Assembly (NCBI GenBank): GCA_030998015.1
Contig: JARWMV010000010.1
Span: 124,001 to 188,000, forward strand
Direction of reading: 5' to 3'
Length of the DNA: 64,000 bases
Source: Ceratorhiza oryzae-sativae
Lineage: Eukaryota > Basidiomycota > Agaricomycetes > Cantharellales > Ceratobasidiaceae
The translations under genes were made by a program, and so were the position numbers. The notes under the pieces were generated by a model, which worked only from the letters and a program-made list of their open reading frames with translations, searched no databases and was not told the origin of the DNA. Of this stretch, positions 33,263 through 44,699 are shown in pieces; the first letter of the stretch is position 1; every line of letters begins with the position of its first letter.

Positions 33263-34555
33263 ATGTGTCGGTGGTTCGCGTATATTAGTGATTCGGAACC
33301 TTGTGTAAGTGATATGGAGCCATGGTTCGGCTCCACCTACATGAGGGTTTATACCGGGTTTGATAGCTCCTCGAGGACGTTCTCATTCGGCCCAAGCATT
33401 CTATCGTCAAGCAAGTGGAAGACCATTATCTCCCGCATCTATTCCATCACTCTGATAAACAGGATGAAAAAAATGAGCGGGAGCAGATTAAGCTCCGGAA
33501 TTTGTTCCATAACGCGTTCGTACAAATATCACCCGCCATCATTCCTTATCTAACCTATCTCATTCGCCTAAAAAGGGATGGTACAGGTGTAGGGTTCTAC
33601 AGCTCGGTGAGTTCCTTGTGGATCCATGTAGCTACCAAGTGGCACAAGATATCCCTAAATCTTCTTTGGCTGCATAAAACATTCCCTTTCTCTTCTCTTC
33701 TTCCTTCACGTCGCCGGTACTGATACAAAAACTTTTGAATAGGTTCTACAACAATTTGGAGAGGCCCACTGCCCATTTCCTCAGCTTTACAAGACCATCA
33801 TCCCTCCAACCAACGATATCAATTTCCGCTCACTCTGCCGCAACAGCTCGTCTCTCGTGGTGTTCGCCCACGTCCGAATGGCAACATCCGAAGTGCAGCA
33901 GTTCAATAGCCACCCATTTGCCTTTGGGCGACACCTTTTTATGCACAACGGTAGCGTCTCCGGATTCAACAGGATCCGTCGGGATCTATGCGCCAAACTA
34001 AGTGCCAAGGCATACGCAAACGTCTACGGCTCGACCGACTCGGAACATATCGCTGCCCTCTACTTTACGCATCTCGGAGACGACTGGGATGTGGAACACT
34101 CGCTCGACGACATGAAGCGCGCGTTGGAGCGAGCCATCTCTGATGTCCTGGAGCTCCAGCGCAAGTTGCCAGACGCGGTTGTCCCTCTCGCAGCGTCCAG
34201 TCTCAATCTTTGCACCACGGACGGGAATCGGCTCCTTGCCTTCCGTTTCCGGAATTCGGAAGACGAGCAGCCTCCGTCATTGTATTATTCGGAAAAGGCT
34301 GGTGTTACTCTGAACCGAAAGTACCCAGGGCACCCGGACTATATCAGGGGTATGGATCCTCCAGAGGCCGCAGACGGGTTGAAAGATGGTGATATGCTCC
34401 CGCCCGAGGCGTTTGGGAACCATGTGATTGTGGCGAGTGAGCCAACGACGTACGATGATGACGATTGGACGTTGGTACCGAAGAACAAAGCGGTGATGGT
34501 TGATTTTGTGAGGGGATGCAATCACATTCGGGTTGAGGATATTGTGGTGCAGTAG
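33263..34555 (+). CDS. DUG3: DUG3-like class II glutamine amidotransferase
   Basis: Starts MCRWFAYISDSEPC, with Cys2 as the N-terminal nucleophile after Met removal, as in DUG3, which works with DUG2 in glutathione breakdown. Exons 33,263-33,304, 33,367-33,606 and 33,743-34,555. Further family marks: LLEDVLIRPKHSIVKQ, DGTGVGFYSS, VVFAHVRMAT, FNSHPFAFGRHLFMHNGSVS, STDSEHIAALYF, NHVIVASEP. A 60-nt stretch at 33,517-33,576 interrupts the usual N-x-D-G-x-G motif; it has a ctaac branch-like site and AG end but the only GT donor would break the frame, so it is either a 20-residue insertion or a badly marked intron. Confidence 0.85.
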
Positions 34556-34930
34556 TTGGTAGTCTACGGCATGACCATTTTCAGGTGTCGTATGTATAAA
34601 TGCTGAATAAACAATAAGTATGAAAGTTCTGCAAATGAGGTATGTATGCCCCTATGGTGCTCTGTCTCAATGAAGAACGACACATAATGTGTATAATGTA
34701 CGTACGACGCACATACAAGATCTATGGCACGATATTTGTTATTTATCCAGAATATATGCGCGGTAAGATCTCTTACGGCCAACCGGTCAGTGGGAAACCT
34801 TAGATCGCACGCCCCAAGATGCGAGCCACATTCAATACAATGCCAAGCTGACCCTGATATAAATTCCTACTTTCAAAAACTCTGCCGAACAAGCACTGTT
34901 CGCAGTCAAGACGACCACCACACCTCGAAC
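34556..34930. promoter_or_regulatory. Spacer with TATA box for the first NPC2-like gene
   Basis: 375 bp. A TATAAATT box at 34,858-34,865 lies 73 bp before the ATG at 34,931. No other feature seen. Confidence 0.45.
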
Positions 34931-35701
34931 ATGTTGTTCAAGAACTTTGCTGCCACGACCCTTGCTTTTGCGTTCCCGCTCTCGGCCACAGCACTGTCGT
35001 TTACTCGACCCGAGGCACTTGTTTTGAATGAGCAGCACACAACTTCCAGCTTCGAAGGGTGGTCCTGGGTTAATTGCGGTTGGCTACAGTCTAGAAAATT
35101 AATGACCATTGGCCAAGCTAACAATCCCTGCTTAAGGTGGACCAAACGATGCCATTCAACTCAATTCGATCAATGTCTCGCCTGACCCTCCCAAGGTTGG
35201 GCAAGATCTAACTGTGACGGTCCAGGGGTCCGTTAGCAAGACGATTGATGTGCGTGTAGTCAGCAACCCAGGAGTCCAGTGAATAACCCTTTTGCCTTTT
35301 GAACGACAGGAAGGTGCCTATGCCGATGTCGTTGTAAGGCTAGGGCTCGTCAGGATACTTGCAAGACAATTCGATATCTGTGAAGAAGCGTGCGTGCTAT
35401 TCGTTTCCGATTCGGCGGTTTGTCTGACCTCGTGCATAGCCGTTCCGCCAATGTTGAAGTACAATGCCCGATTTCCCCGGGAGATTACACCGTAAGCCAT
35501 ACGGTTACCCTGCCCAAAGATATCCCCCCAGGTGCGTGGCACTATTATGATATATACGCATGCGCATGATTGAATCATTTGCTGTTTTCAGCTAAATTTG
35601 TTGTCCAAGTTCGGGGGTATACTGTCGACGATGAAGATCTTCTGTGTGTGGATCTTACGGCAGACTTTATGCGCAAGCCCCGTCAATTGGGTTACGATTA
35701 G
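34931..35701 (+). CDS. NPC2-like secreted ML-domain lipid-binding protein, copy 1
   Basis: Signal peptide MLFKNFAATTLAFAFPLSATA, then SFTRPEALV. Five exons with 50-60 nt introns (first exon ends at 35,078). Mature part has the ML-domain pattern: W-V-N-C-G-G, LNSINVSPDPPKVGQDLTV, ADVVVRLGLVRI, FDICEEA, VEVQCPISPGDYTVSHTVT, LPKDIPPAKFVVQVRGYTVD, LLCVDLTADF. Six Cys pair as in NPC2/phosphatidylglycerol transfer proteins. It should bind sterols or phospholipids in the vacuole or outside the cell. The paralogue lies 600 bp downstream, same strand. Confidence 0.85.
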
Positions 35702-36308
35702 ATCGGTCTACAACTCGCTAGGCTTTGCTAGTGACCGCTCAAGTGTACTGTGTAAATATTGAATTATTCCGACTGTAACAAATGGGCGTGCCGACACTAA
35801 CGAATTGATGAAGCACCTTGAAGCTTGCTGTGCCAATCAATCTCCAGCGTGGCAAAGTTACTTTTTGAAAAAATAGTATATTTTTAAAGAGTTTCAGAGG
35901 ACCAATGAAGGCTATCCTAGAAAGCAGCCGTACTACAAAATCGGCTGCAAACACTGTGGACCCATAGGCGTGCTGGACAAATACGGTCGGGCCCCTCGTT
36001 AGTGAATAATATTGATAAACCAATCCTGAACCTGCAATTTCAACCCCCGCAAATTGCTCTATGTATCTAAGGACCTTATCCTATCCTGCATTTTCTGGAG
36101 TTTTGGGTTGTGGAGAAAATGACTTATCAGTGGGGGCTTGTCAGTTCACCAACGAGGGCCCCAACTATAATGTATGCGTGCCAACAGCCTGACCATGAAC
36201 GCCAAATAGCAACAAGCACCGCGGTTACGTTATCCAACCGCCACACGTCATTGCTTGATTCAACACACTTTGCGCCGCCCACCACCAGCCACCACTCACG
36301 AGCCCGCC
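35702..36308. other. Spacer between NPC2-like paralogues
   Basis: About 600 bp with no gene. AT-rich before 36,000. The promoter of the second copy must lie here; no clear TATA box was seen. Confidence 0.35.
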
Positions 36309-37050
36309 ATGTTGTTTACGAAACTCGCCGCGACCGCTCTCCTTGCTCCTTTAGCAGCATCTGCACTGTCGTTTACTCGTCCGGATATGCTGGTTTTCGG
36401 CGGCCAGTCGCCCATTTCGGTCAATACTCGCTGGACATGGACAGACTGCGGTTCGTATTGGGCATGGTCGATTTCTCTCCCGCGCTAACGTTTTGAAAAG
36501 GCAATCCTGACGATATCGTGCACATCAAGTCGATTGAAGTCTCTCCTGACCCACCCCAGCCTGGAAAAGACTTGACAGTTATCGTCAACGCAATTGCCGA
36601 CAAGAAGATCGAGGTTCGTCTAGTCAAAACAAATGGATGCTGGTGAAGCTCAAGGTCATTGATGTTCGTAGGAAGGCGCTGTGGCAGATGTTACGGTGAA
36701 GCTTGGACTGATCAAGCTGCTCCAGAAGGAGTTTGATGTTTGTGAGGAAGCGTGAGTACTGCACTTGGAACCTGTCTTCGATAATCTTGCTGAGCCATTG
36801 GTAACAGTCGCAACGCCAACGCAACCATCCAGTGCCCGATTACCGCCGGAGAGCACAAGGTCGTCCAAACTGTTGCTCTTCCCAGGGAAATTCCGCGTGG
36901 TATGTCAATATGTATATTTTCGATGGCGCAGCCTGGCTCACTCGGTGCCTGCCAGCCAAATTCAACGTCGTCGCAAAGGGCTACTCTGCGGACGACGAAG
37001 ACTTGATGTGTGTCAAGATCGACATTGATTTCATCCTTGGGCACAATTAG
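36309..37050 (+). CDS. NPC2-like secreted ML-domain lipid-binding protein, copy 2
   Basis: Signal peptide MLFTKLAATALLAPLAASA, then LSFTRPDMLVFGGQ. Same exon layout as the first copy. Blocks in order: TWTDCGNPDDIVHIKSIEVS, KDLTVIVNAIADKKIE, ADVTVKLGLIKLLQKEFDVC, ATIQCPITAGEHKVVQTVAL, AKFNVVAKGYSADDEDLMC. All six Cys are kept. A tandem duplicate with about half the residues changed, so an old duplication. Stop at 37,048-37,050. Confidence 0.85.
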
Positions 37051-37514
37051 GATGCATCTTGGTTGGCTCCATTCGTTTAGCGTGGCGACTTCTGCTGTAT
37101 ATTATATTAGTGTAGCACATCGTATCACCATGATATCTTACCCATACGGCCGGCCTTTTTCAGCACCAGATGTCCATTTGTCTCAACTTGGCGAGTGGGG
37201 CTCACCTGCGCTTGGTTTAGGGATCTTGTTCTGCAGAACGTGTCGAATCGGTGGATTTTGGTAGAACAGCCCAGAAAGTGCGGGTTCATTTGGCGTCCGG
37301 GTCTGATAACATCGCTAGGGCGTATGGCTGAAGTGATTGACCTCGCTTCGCGCATATCATCACACAGCATTGTCCCGATAGGGAAGAGGAAGCAATGACT
37401 CGGAGCGCACAGCCGTCTTGAACACGACGGCATCACTCTTATACTTAACCGAGTTTCTAGGATGCTGGTTCAGGAGGTGCTTGCTCTGCTCCCCTCCCGG
37501 TCCCATACCTCAGC
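37051..37514. other. Intergenic region
   Basis: About 460 bp with no gene seen. Confidence 0.3.
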
Positions 37515-39797
37515 ATGTGGAACAACAACGATAGCCTTCCAAATCCGAGGCTGGGTCATGGCATTGCGGGATTCATCCACCAGCCCCAGCCCCGGCAAGC
37601 TCGTATGTTGCTGAGCTACGCACAATCACATTGTCTAATTAGTTTACCAGAACCCGTTTTCAGGTTTTCATCCCGATCGGAAGAGCTAGCGGATCCTTCG
37701 CTTTCCCTTCCTACACCCACCTCTAGTCCTGCGCCCAGACTCAAGGATCTCGGCTCACGCTTGAACATCGAGCAACTTGCCCGATGCGACGCTGAACTTG
37801 GAAACTCAGATGCGCTCAGCCGTGCACTCGATGCACTTCCCCGACGTGAATCCAGCTGCAATATGGTGACACTGAATCGAGAGCAAGAGGGCGAGTATGT
37901 TATCTCTGCTCGGTCTTTTGAGTACGATGAGGTCAGAAGCGCCTATAAGTACGCAAAAGACTTGTGCGATGGACGCATTCCTGTTCAGCCAGAACTGCCA
38001 GGAGCAACGAATCCTGTGCGGGTTCCAAATGTGCATGCCTACCTGACGCCTCCGTCTTCACCAGAGAGTACGTGATATCATTTTTGATAAGATAATCGAT
38101 ATTCACATATCCTACCCGTAGCGCGGCCGGAACGTCGCTGTTCTAACATTGAAGAAGTCGCGGATCTTTCGCTCGATGGCGAGAGTACCCTCGTCGATGT
38201 GCCTGCTAGCCAAGGAGAGCCTGATAAAGAACGCGAACTAAATGATAACAAGAAGCCAGCCGATTTGAATTCTAACGAATCTGGGGTAATCGACTGGTAC
38301 GACGACGATGCCGGAGAATATTTTGAATACGACAGCGACGACGACAATGAATCTGTAACTGAATTTTCAAGTGAAATAGAGGAACCGCGGCCTGTGGTAC
38401 GAGCTTTCTTTCAATATCGTTTGGCTTGACATAACCAGGTTTATAGACTCTCCTGCCGCCACCCGAGTACAACGACCTACGCGGATTTACGGCATCTCCT
38501 CTCAATCTCCCGGACTTGACCCCTGCACTCGCTCTATCGAGCTTTCCCGAGTGGCCAGTTGCACGTGGGGGCTTTGGGGAAGTTTGGAAGGGTGATATTA
38601 TTGATAAATCGAAAACTGGGCGTCAAGCGGTAGCGGTAAAGCGTTTGACAATATACACGGACAAAGGGGAGGAAGGGGCAAGGAAGGTTCTGAAGGTAAA
38701 TCACATCTTTTTGGTGTTCCTCCCACTGGGTCTCTGAACGCCTCTAGCGTACCGCTCGAGAAATCCACATTTGGTCCTGCCTGCGACACCGCAACGTTCT
38801 GCCGCTACTGGGTTTCTGCACTTTCCGTGGGGGAATCGGCCTTGTATCCCCGTGGCAAGAGGCTGGTCATGTAACGTCATGGGTGAACAAGAACCCTAGC
38901 GCTGACAGGCTTGAATTGGTACGCAAGTCCCCTTACGTTGAAAACCCGATGTCAATCTCTGTAATCCAGTGTGAGGGTATATGTGCTGGCCTGGCCTACT
39001 TGCACGAGCGTAATGTGGTTGGTGCTATTTCCGGTGGTATTATAATGCTCAATGTTCTAACTGCATGAACTTAGATACATGGCGATCTGCGCGGGGTGGG
39101 TTTCCTTACGATCCCACCAAAACACTAGCTAACACTGTTTTCAGGCAAACGTGTTGATATCACTAGATGGTACTCCAAGGCTCATCGATTTTGGCTTAGC
39201 TACTGTGGTGGACAGTATACGGGCATTTTCGGACTCGTCGACTATCGCTGGGGCAGTACGGTGGATGGTACGTTCATTTGTGTTTCATGATGAAAGCTGC
39301 TGATAAATTGGAGCAGGCACCGGAGTTGCAGGTCACGGAAAGTTGTGGTATCACGAGGGCCAGTGATATGTTTGCACTAGCAATGGTTAGTGCCCCCCGG
39401 TTTTCCTCAGGTCGACGATAATCCCCTAATTTTTCCGTGCCCATTTCCAGACGATGCTGGCAAGTACAATATTTCCCGCTCACCAACTACATATAGCCTA
39501 ACCAACCGATTTTAGGAGGTATATACGGGGGCTCCGCCTTTTAGCGGTATTAAGAATGACTTGGCGGTTCTGTTGAAGTATCAACAGGGCAAACGGCCCC
39601 TCCGTCCAGCGGTTGCTGACCACAACCATCCTCACGATCGCAACTCAACCAGCAAAGAAATCTTGAATGTATGCGCGCCCATGAGCGACTCAATGTGGGA
39701 TTTGGTTCAGCGTTGCTGGGATCAAAGTCCTAGCAGCCGTCCAACCGCGAAGAGCGTCCTCCGAGAGATTCGACGCCAACGGAAAAGACCCAGGTAA
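37515..39797 (+). CDS. TKL-like protein kinase with long acidic N-terminal region
   Basis: Exon 1 37,515-38,067, exon 2 38,122-38,396, then about six short exons. The first 280 residues are disordered, Ser/Pro rich and then strongly acidic (WYDDDAGEYFEYDSDDDNES). Kinase domain: Gly loop ARGGFGEVWKG, VAVKRL (ATP Lys), REIHIWSCLRHRNVLPLLGF, catalytic loop HGDLRGANVL (HGD for HRD, assembled across an intron near 39,090), IDFGLA, RWMAPEL, DMFALAMTMLEVYTGAPPF, CWDQSPSSRPTA. All catalytic residues are present. This HGDLRGANVL type is expanded in agaricomycetes. Substrates unknown. Stop at 39,797. Confidence 0.85.
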
Positions 39798-39952
39798 TTC
39801 AGCGTGGCGCCGGATTTCTTGACAACTATGAGATAACAGTTCTACATTGTACATTACGCAAGTCCAACATATCATTACTTGTGCTGTGGCGGTCCAATAA
39901 CCTGTAAACACCGCGCGCCAAGGAAGCTTTGAACAGGTAGACTCACTCAGAT

Positions 39953-40135
39953 TTAGCTTGGGCAGTTGCTCCCACCACAGATCCATTCGCCATCACCAAT
40001 CTGATGGCATATGCAACCTTGAGGGACCACAGGAGGGTTACGAGGGACAATTGGGGTAACAGCAGCTGACACGGATGTCACGGCAACTAGCGCAACGAGT
40101 GCAGCAGTAAAGGTTGAGCGGATTGAGAAGTACAT
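39953..40135 (-). CDS. Small secreted Cys-containing protein, copy 1
   Basis: 60 residues from the Met of MYFSIRSTFTAALVALVAVT; a longer frame upstream to 40,192 is less likely because the signal peptide begins here. The signal peptide ends near SVSA. The mature part is about 35 residues: TPIVPRNPPVVPQG, then a four-Cys end (C-x-C...ICGGSNC). No known family. A small secreted protein of the type often listed as effector candidates; that role is a guess. A tandem copy lies at 41,419-41,604. Confidence 0.7.
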   Translation of the reverse strand: MYFSIRSTFTAALVALVAVTSVSAAVTPIVPRNPPVVPQGCICHQIGDGEWICGGSNCPS

Positions 40136-41418
40136 TGTGAGATGAGGTTGGGGGTTGGGTAGAGTATATCGCGGCTGGTAGCTGGTGTTCATATTCTAAC
40201 ACAGGGGAGATATTTATACTGCAGACTAGACGCCACGCCGTGTGGTGCTGGTCGATAGAGTGCCATCCCAATATAGCCTCAAATAGATATGTTTTACGTT
40301 TACACGACTAGGTATAAGTCACACATCTATGCGACCACGCGGTTCCCCTCGGAGCACTCACCTAACAAAGCTCATGCCCATCCAAATAGATCAGATAAGG
40401 CATCGAACATAGAATTAAGCTCCGCCAGATGATCATCAGTTCGATGGGTCGGGCTTCTGCGCCTTCTTCTCGGGCATACCGCATGGTCCTCGACGCATCT
40501 TGCAGCCTAATAGAGGGGTTTCTGGTAGGGAGATATAAAAATCTGGGAATACAAAATGGTGAACACAGGAGGATCTGATATGCGCGCTAACCGTTCATCA
40601 GAAGACCGAATACTCCAGGACTGATTCTCCACTGACGACGCGCCAAAGGAAAAACTATTATACTAGCCATCCCTCCAGGAACAATTGTGATAACAAACCA
40701 ACCGCTTGCTGTTGAAATTATGGCCGGTTGGTCGTAGACCTTGGCGCTGAAGGCCCGAATGGGTCTCAGTCAGTTGGTTTACTGATATGTGACACTATCA
40801 CCCTTTCAGGCTCTCGCCGATTCAAAACCAAATCATCTTGTGGAATTTGACTGGTGTGGCGACGGCGACTGCAAGTGCAACTATCCGATATATGATCGAC
40901 AAAAATTAATTTGACGAGCAGTGAGGCCCTACAGGAAGAGAAACGTTTACGAGTTTTATTATCCTTTCCCTAGCTGTCCGATGTTCGGCGGGACTGTAAT
41001 CATGACCAATTTACAATGAGCTCTGTAAATCAAACCCGTCGTTTTTTCAGATATCGATGAAGCACCAGCACGGAGAGCGCTCCTCCTCATCCGTCGACCG
41101 TTTGCTATGACCGTGCTGACGAAGGCTATTGATTGTCGAGAATAGGTGGATATATGCGTGCCTTTAAATGAGATTCGAATGGGATCTCATTCCAGCCAAT
41201 ATCCAAGCTAGCAGAGGGACTCGACGACAATGGAGTTCTATTAACTGGGAAGAACATTGAAACTTAAGGACATCCATGAGATAACCACGCGTTATTTTAC
41301 TTTAGGCAAGTTCAACTATGAAACCATTCCTTCACACAATGACAGGCTGAGATTTACTCTATTATGACCGTAAATGTGACGTATCAGGAAATCTCCAAAT
41401 CATCGAACTCACTGTAAT
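40136..41418. other. Gene-poor spacer, part of a tandem duplication
   Basis: About 1.28 kb. No gene accepted. Short blocks match the region 41,640-42,010 (gcggttcccc near 40,340 and 41,810; a block around 40,460-40,500 against 41,950-41,995), so the duplication covers the upstream DNA too. One block encodes similar short peptides on the minus strand (MRRGPCGMPEKK and MRREPCAPPEKR), perhaps an exon. Confidence 0.4.
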
Positions 41419-41604
41419 TCACTTGGGACAAGTGCTTCCGGAACAGATGTATTCCCCAGTATGGCCAATCTCGTGACACGAACAGCCACGGGGGACCATG
41501 GGAGGGCCACGGGGAACGACTGGGGTTGCGGCGGCGGAGACAGAGGTCATTGCAATGAGGGCAACAAAGGCAGTAGCAAAGGCGGAGCGGATGGGGAAAT
41601 ACAT
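41419..41604 (-). CDS. Small secreted Cys-containing protein, copy 2
   Basis: 61 residues. Signal peptide MYFPIRSAFATAFVALIAMT ending near SVSA; mature part ATPVVPRGPPMVPRG then CSCHEIGHTGEYICSGSTC. It matches copy 1 across the whole length, with the four Cys kept and differences concentrated in the signal peptide and loop. The distance between copies is 1,469 bp, same strand. Conserved Cys despite divergence suggests both were under selection. Confidence 0.72.
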   Translation of the reverse strand: MYFPIRSAFATAFVALIAMTSVSAAATPVVPRGPPMVPRGCSCHEIGHTGEYICSGSTCPK

Positions 41605-43976
41605 GATAAGATATATTTGAGCGCGCAAGGTACGGTAGCGAAAGTGCTGCTCCCGTTTTGTCACATAGTGGGTTATTTTATGAGGTCGGCTGGATAGCCA
41701 TAACATATGGTGCTTGGGCATCTCGGCCAACCGCGATCACAAAATAACTCCAAGTGGATATGGTCAATGTTTATGCGGCTAGATACGACGGGTGCGCCCA
41801 CACGGCCATGCGGTTCCCCCTCGAGCCGACCATCTAAAAAAACCTACATCAAATCAATCCGAAGAGATAGGATTGTCTAACGTAAGATTAAACTCTTCTA
41901 TATCATACAACACTTTGATGAATTGACCCATTAAGCCAAATTCCATCCCTCTTCTCAGGCGGAGCACATGGCTCTCGGCGCATCTCGAAGGTCGAGCATA
42001 GCGGTGCGGCAATGAACGATAAACTCTTGGCATCTAGAATGACGGAGACACGAGGACTTGTATTGTAATACCCGCTTATCCATCAGAAAATGGACGTAGG
42101 CTCTGCTCCATGTACGGCAGCTCGATTTGGAGGGATCAAATAGTCCATACTAAGCAAACCTTTTCTCACTCGAGGTGTCAAAAGTGAATGCAGATGAGTG
42201 GAGCTATAACGGAACTCGATTCGTCCACCGTACAATTCCACGATCAATCAGCATTCAGAATCCATGGTAGAACCTTGCCACTCGGTTCCTAACCGGTCAA
42301 CCAGCACAGCCCAGAGTACACCGCTATAATATGTTGAGGGCCAATAGATAAAACATAGGAGAGGGTCATTACGTCAGAAAGGTGGTTTCAGATGCCCGCG
42401 ACAAGTTACAAGTACGTAGCTCTTGGGCGATTACCAGAATGGCTGCGAAATTCCATATTGTTTCACGACTATTAGCTGCTGCATATGAACTCATTAGCAA
42501 ACGCACGCACCGTGGGTGTGTTTCTTGGCCGAGATCGTATAGCCTCATATAAGAAGCACGTAGCGCAAGATAAAGTTAGCCCGAAAGCCAAAGATTATTT
42601 GATACGATATCATTATAAACATGAATTGATTCTGGATTGATCATGTTAATATAAATAGAAATGGCAAATCAGCCGCGTATGCTTTGGTCGATGGGAGGTA
42701 TATAGTCTCCTATGCGAGCTCCCCCGGTGTCCACTTTCCAGTATCCTCATCCACCCAGTATTCAAAGTTTTGTAGATATTTTATCGACCCGAGGCAAGTC
42801 GTCGAGGTATTCATAGAGCATGGGAGGCATCTAGGACAACCCCTTGAGAGTAAAAAAGGCCAGCAAGAGTCACGACGAACCGAACACCAGTCCATCTATA
42901 CCCGTTCGGAACATAGTGCCAGGCTGTGCTTCAATTTGACTAGACATGCCCCCCCCCCCAATTGCTCCAAACGGCAACGGCGGAGGAACCACACAGCATG
43001 GTGCTAGAGAGAACCAATGAAACAGTTTGTTGGGTTATTTTGGAGCCGGTCCGATACGCTCGCCCTCGTCACCGCAACTCCAAGCAATTATTCCGCGTTT
43101 GGTGTATATGGGCGTAAATAGAGCACGTTGGCGCATACAAGCACGGCTTTTTTTTCGATCAGCTACAAATGCGAATAGCCATCCCGACGACAACGGACAT
43201 GTCCCTGAAGCCACCACGTGTAAATGTGAGGGACGTCGAGCAACAACGAGTACCCTATCTTGACGCACTATACGACGATCGACGTCATCCGCGACTAGGT
43301 TATAAAAAGCCGGAGATAGTGCAGATCAAAAGTCTAAACAGAACGGCCCCCGATACAGCCAAGAGAACGTCGCGTAAAGAGTATTTGTTAATAATGCGAA
43401 GCACTGATTTCATAGTTATTTAGGGAGCACGCAATTTGTCTCGCTGGCCCGTGCCTGAGCGGACGAGTCACGTGAGGACAAAGGTTACATGGAGTACGGG
43501 GTCTGTTTACGTCTACGCCATGTTGACAGGTGTCGAAAAAAAACAATGCTCAAATCACTCTTGGCAGCGAGACAGGGTGTATGGGGTTTCAATTTCTATG
43601 CAGTGACTATGTAGGTGCAGACTAGGAATCTAGGCGGGATACAACAGAAATATAGGCTGAAAGACGTAGCGTAGCCATAGGTACAATATGGAGAGGGGAT
43701 AGATCCGAATACATACAACAGTGCATACAACAGTGCATATAACAGACAGACAGAGCAGGAGAGGGATATCATGACCAGCAGGGATATACAGAGCGAGCTA
43801 CAGGGACCGGAAGCAAGAAATCATAGCACAGCACGACAGGAACGCAACCCCCATACAAACCCCAAGAACGCACCAAAAACAACTAGAGCCGATCCGGTCG
43901 CTCAGCGTCTCGTTTCAGCGGATGGGAACCGTTACGACTCACCTTTGTATGCGGCAAAACTGATGGAGATGGAGTA
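41605..43976. other. Gene-poor region
   Basis: About 2.4 kb without a gene I can support. The left 400 bp belong to the tandem duplication. A short minus-strand frame at 42,710-42,895 (ending FEYWVDEDTGKWTPGELA) looks coding-like but has no start context or partner exon that I could join. A short repeat of acaacagtgcat lies near 43,715-43,745. Confidence 0.35.
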
Positions 43977-44699
43977 CTACATGATAATTTCGCACATTGA
44001 GGCGTTTGGATCGCCTGGCCCGGGTAGCACCATACGTTCGGGTTCGCGGGGGCGTCTCTGGACCTGCTGAGTGGCGGGCTGAGAGGGTACAGGCCAAGCT
44101 TGTTGGACAACGTAGGGGTGTGATTGCAGGTAGCGCTCATCAGATGTGTGGGGCGGTGAGGGTGGATGGGTGGATGGCGCGTTCAGAAAGAGCGGGGACA
44201 ACGAGCCAGCATGCGGCCGCAGCTGGGGGTAAACTGGGTGAGTCGGAGAGCCATGGGGGGTGAGCAGTTGAGGTACAGGTTGAAGGGGATAGCTGCCGTT
44301 GGAGCCGAGGACGAATTGTGGTACGGTGTCCCGTCCCGACAAGACTAAATGAAAAAAGAAGACAGGGAGAAGAGCGAGCCTAGATCAAACACTATGCCCC
44401 ATCCAGTCGAGAAAACTGTACTTACACATATCCGTCTGGTCCGCCTGGGGGTCTGGGACAAACGAAGTGGAATCTGGGAGAGGGCCGAACATATTTTGAA
44501 GTTCTGCCAAGGCCTCTTCCGGTGTCATGATCGGCTCACCCAACCCACTCGGGCTGTAGACAGGCACGTAGGACGGGTCGTTCGACCAGGGCGGTGACGG
44601 ATCGGTAACGTTGGAGCGACCAGGATCGACAGCCTGCGTCGCAGCTGGAGAGCCCCAGGGCGTGATGGGGGATGGGTATGGTACGTATTGGTCTGGCAT
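43977..44699 (-). CDS. Pro/Ser-rich unknown protein, two exons
   Basis: Exon 1 starts at 44,699 (MPDQYVPYPSPITPWGSPAA) and ends within DPQADQTDM; an intron of about 80 nt (gtaagt...tttag) joins in frame to FLSGRDTVPQFVLGSNGSY and runs to a stop at 43,977. About 210 residues, rich in Pro, Ser and Gln, mostly disordered, with one helical patch (MTPEEALAELQNMFG). A TATAAA box on the minus strand at 44,861-44,866 supports this direction. No family recognised. Confidence 0.55.

Noticed and set aside
43715..43745. Possible tandem repeat array (acaacagtgcat)
   Set aside because: Only about three imperfect units; no array, no function suggested.
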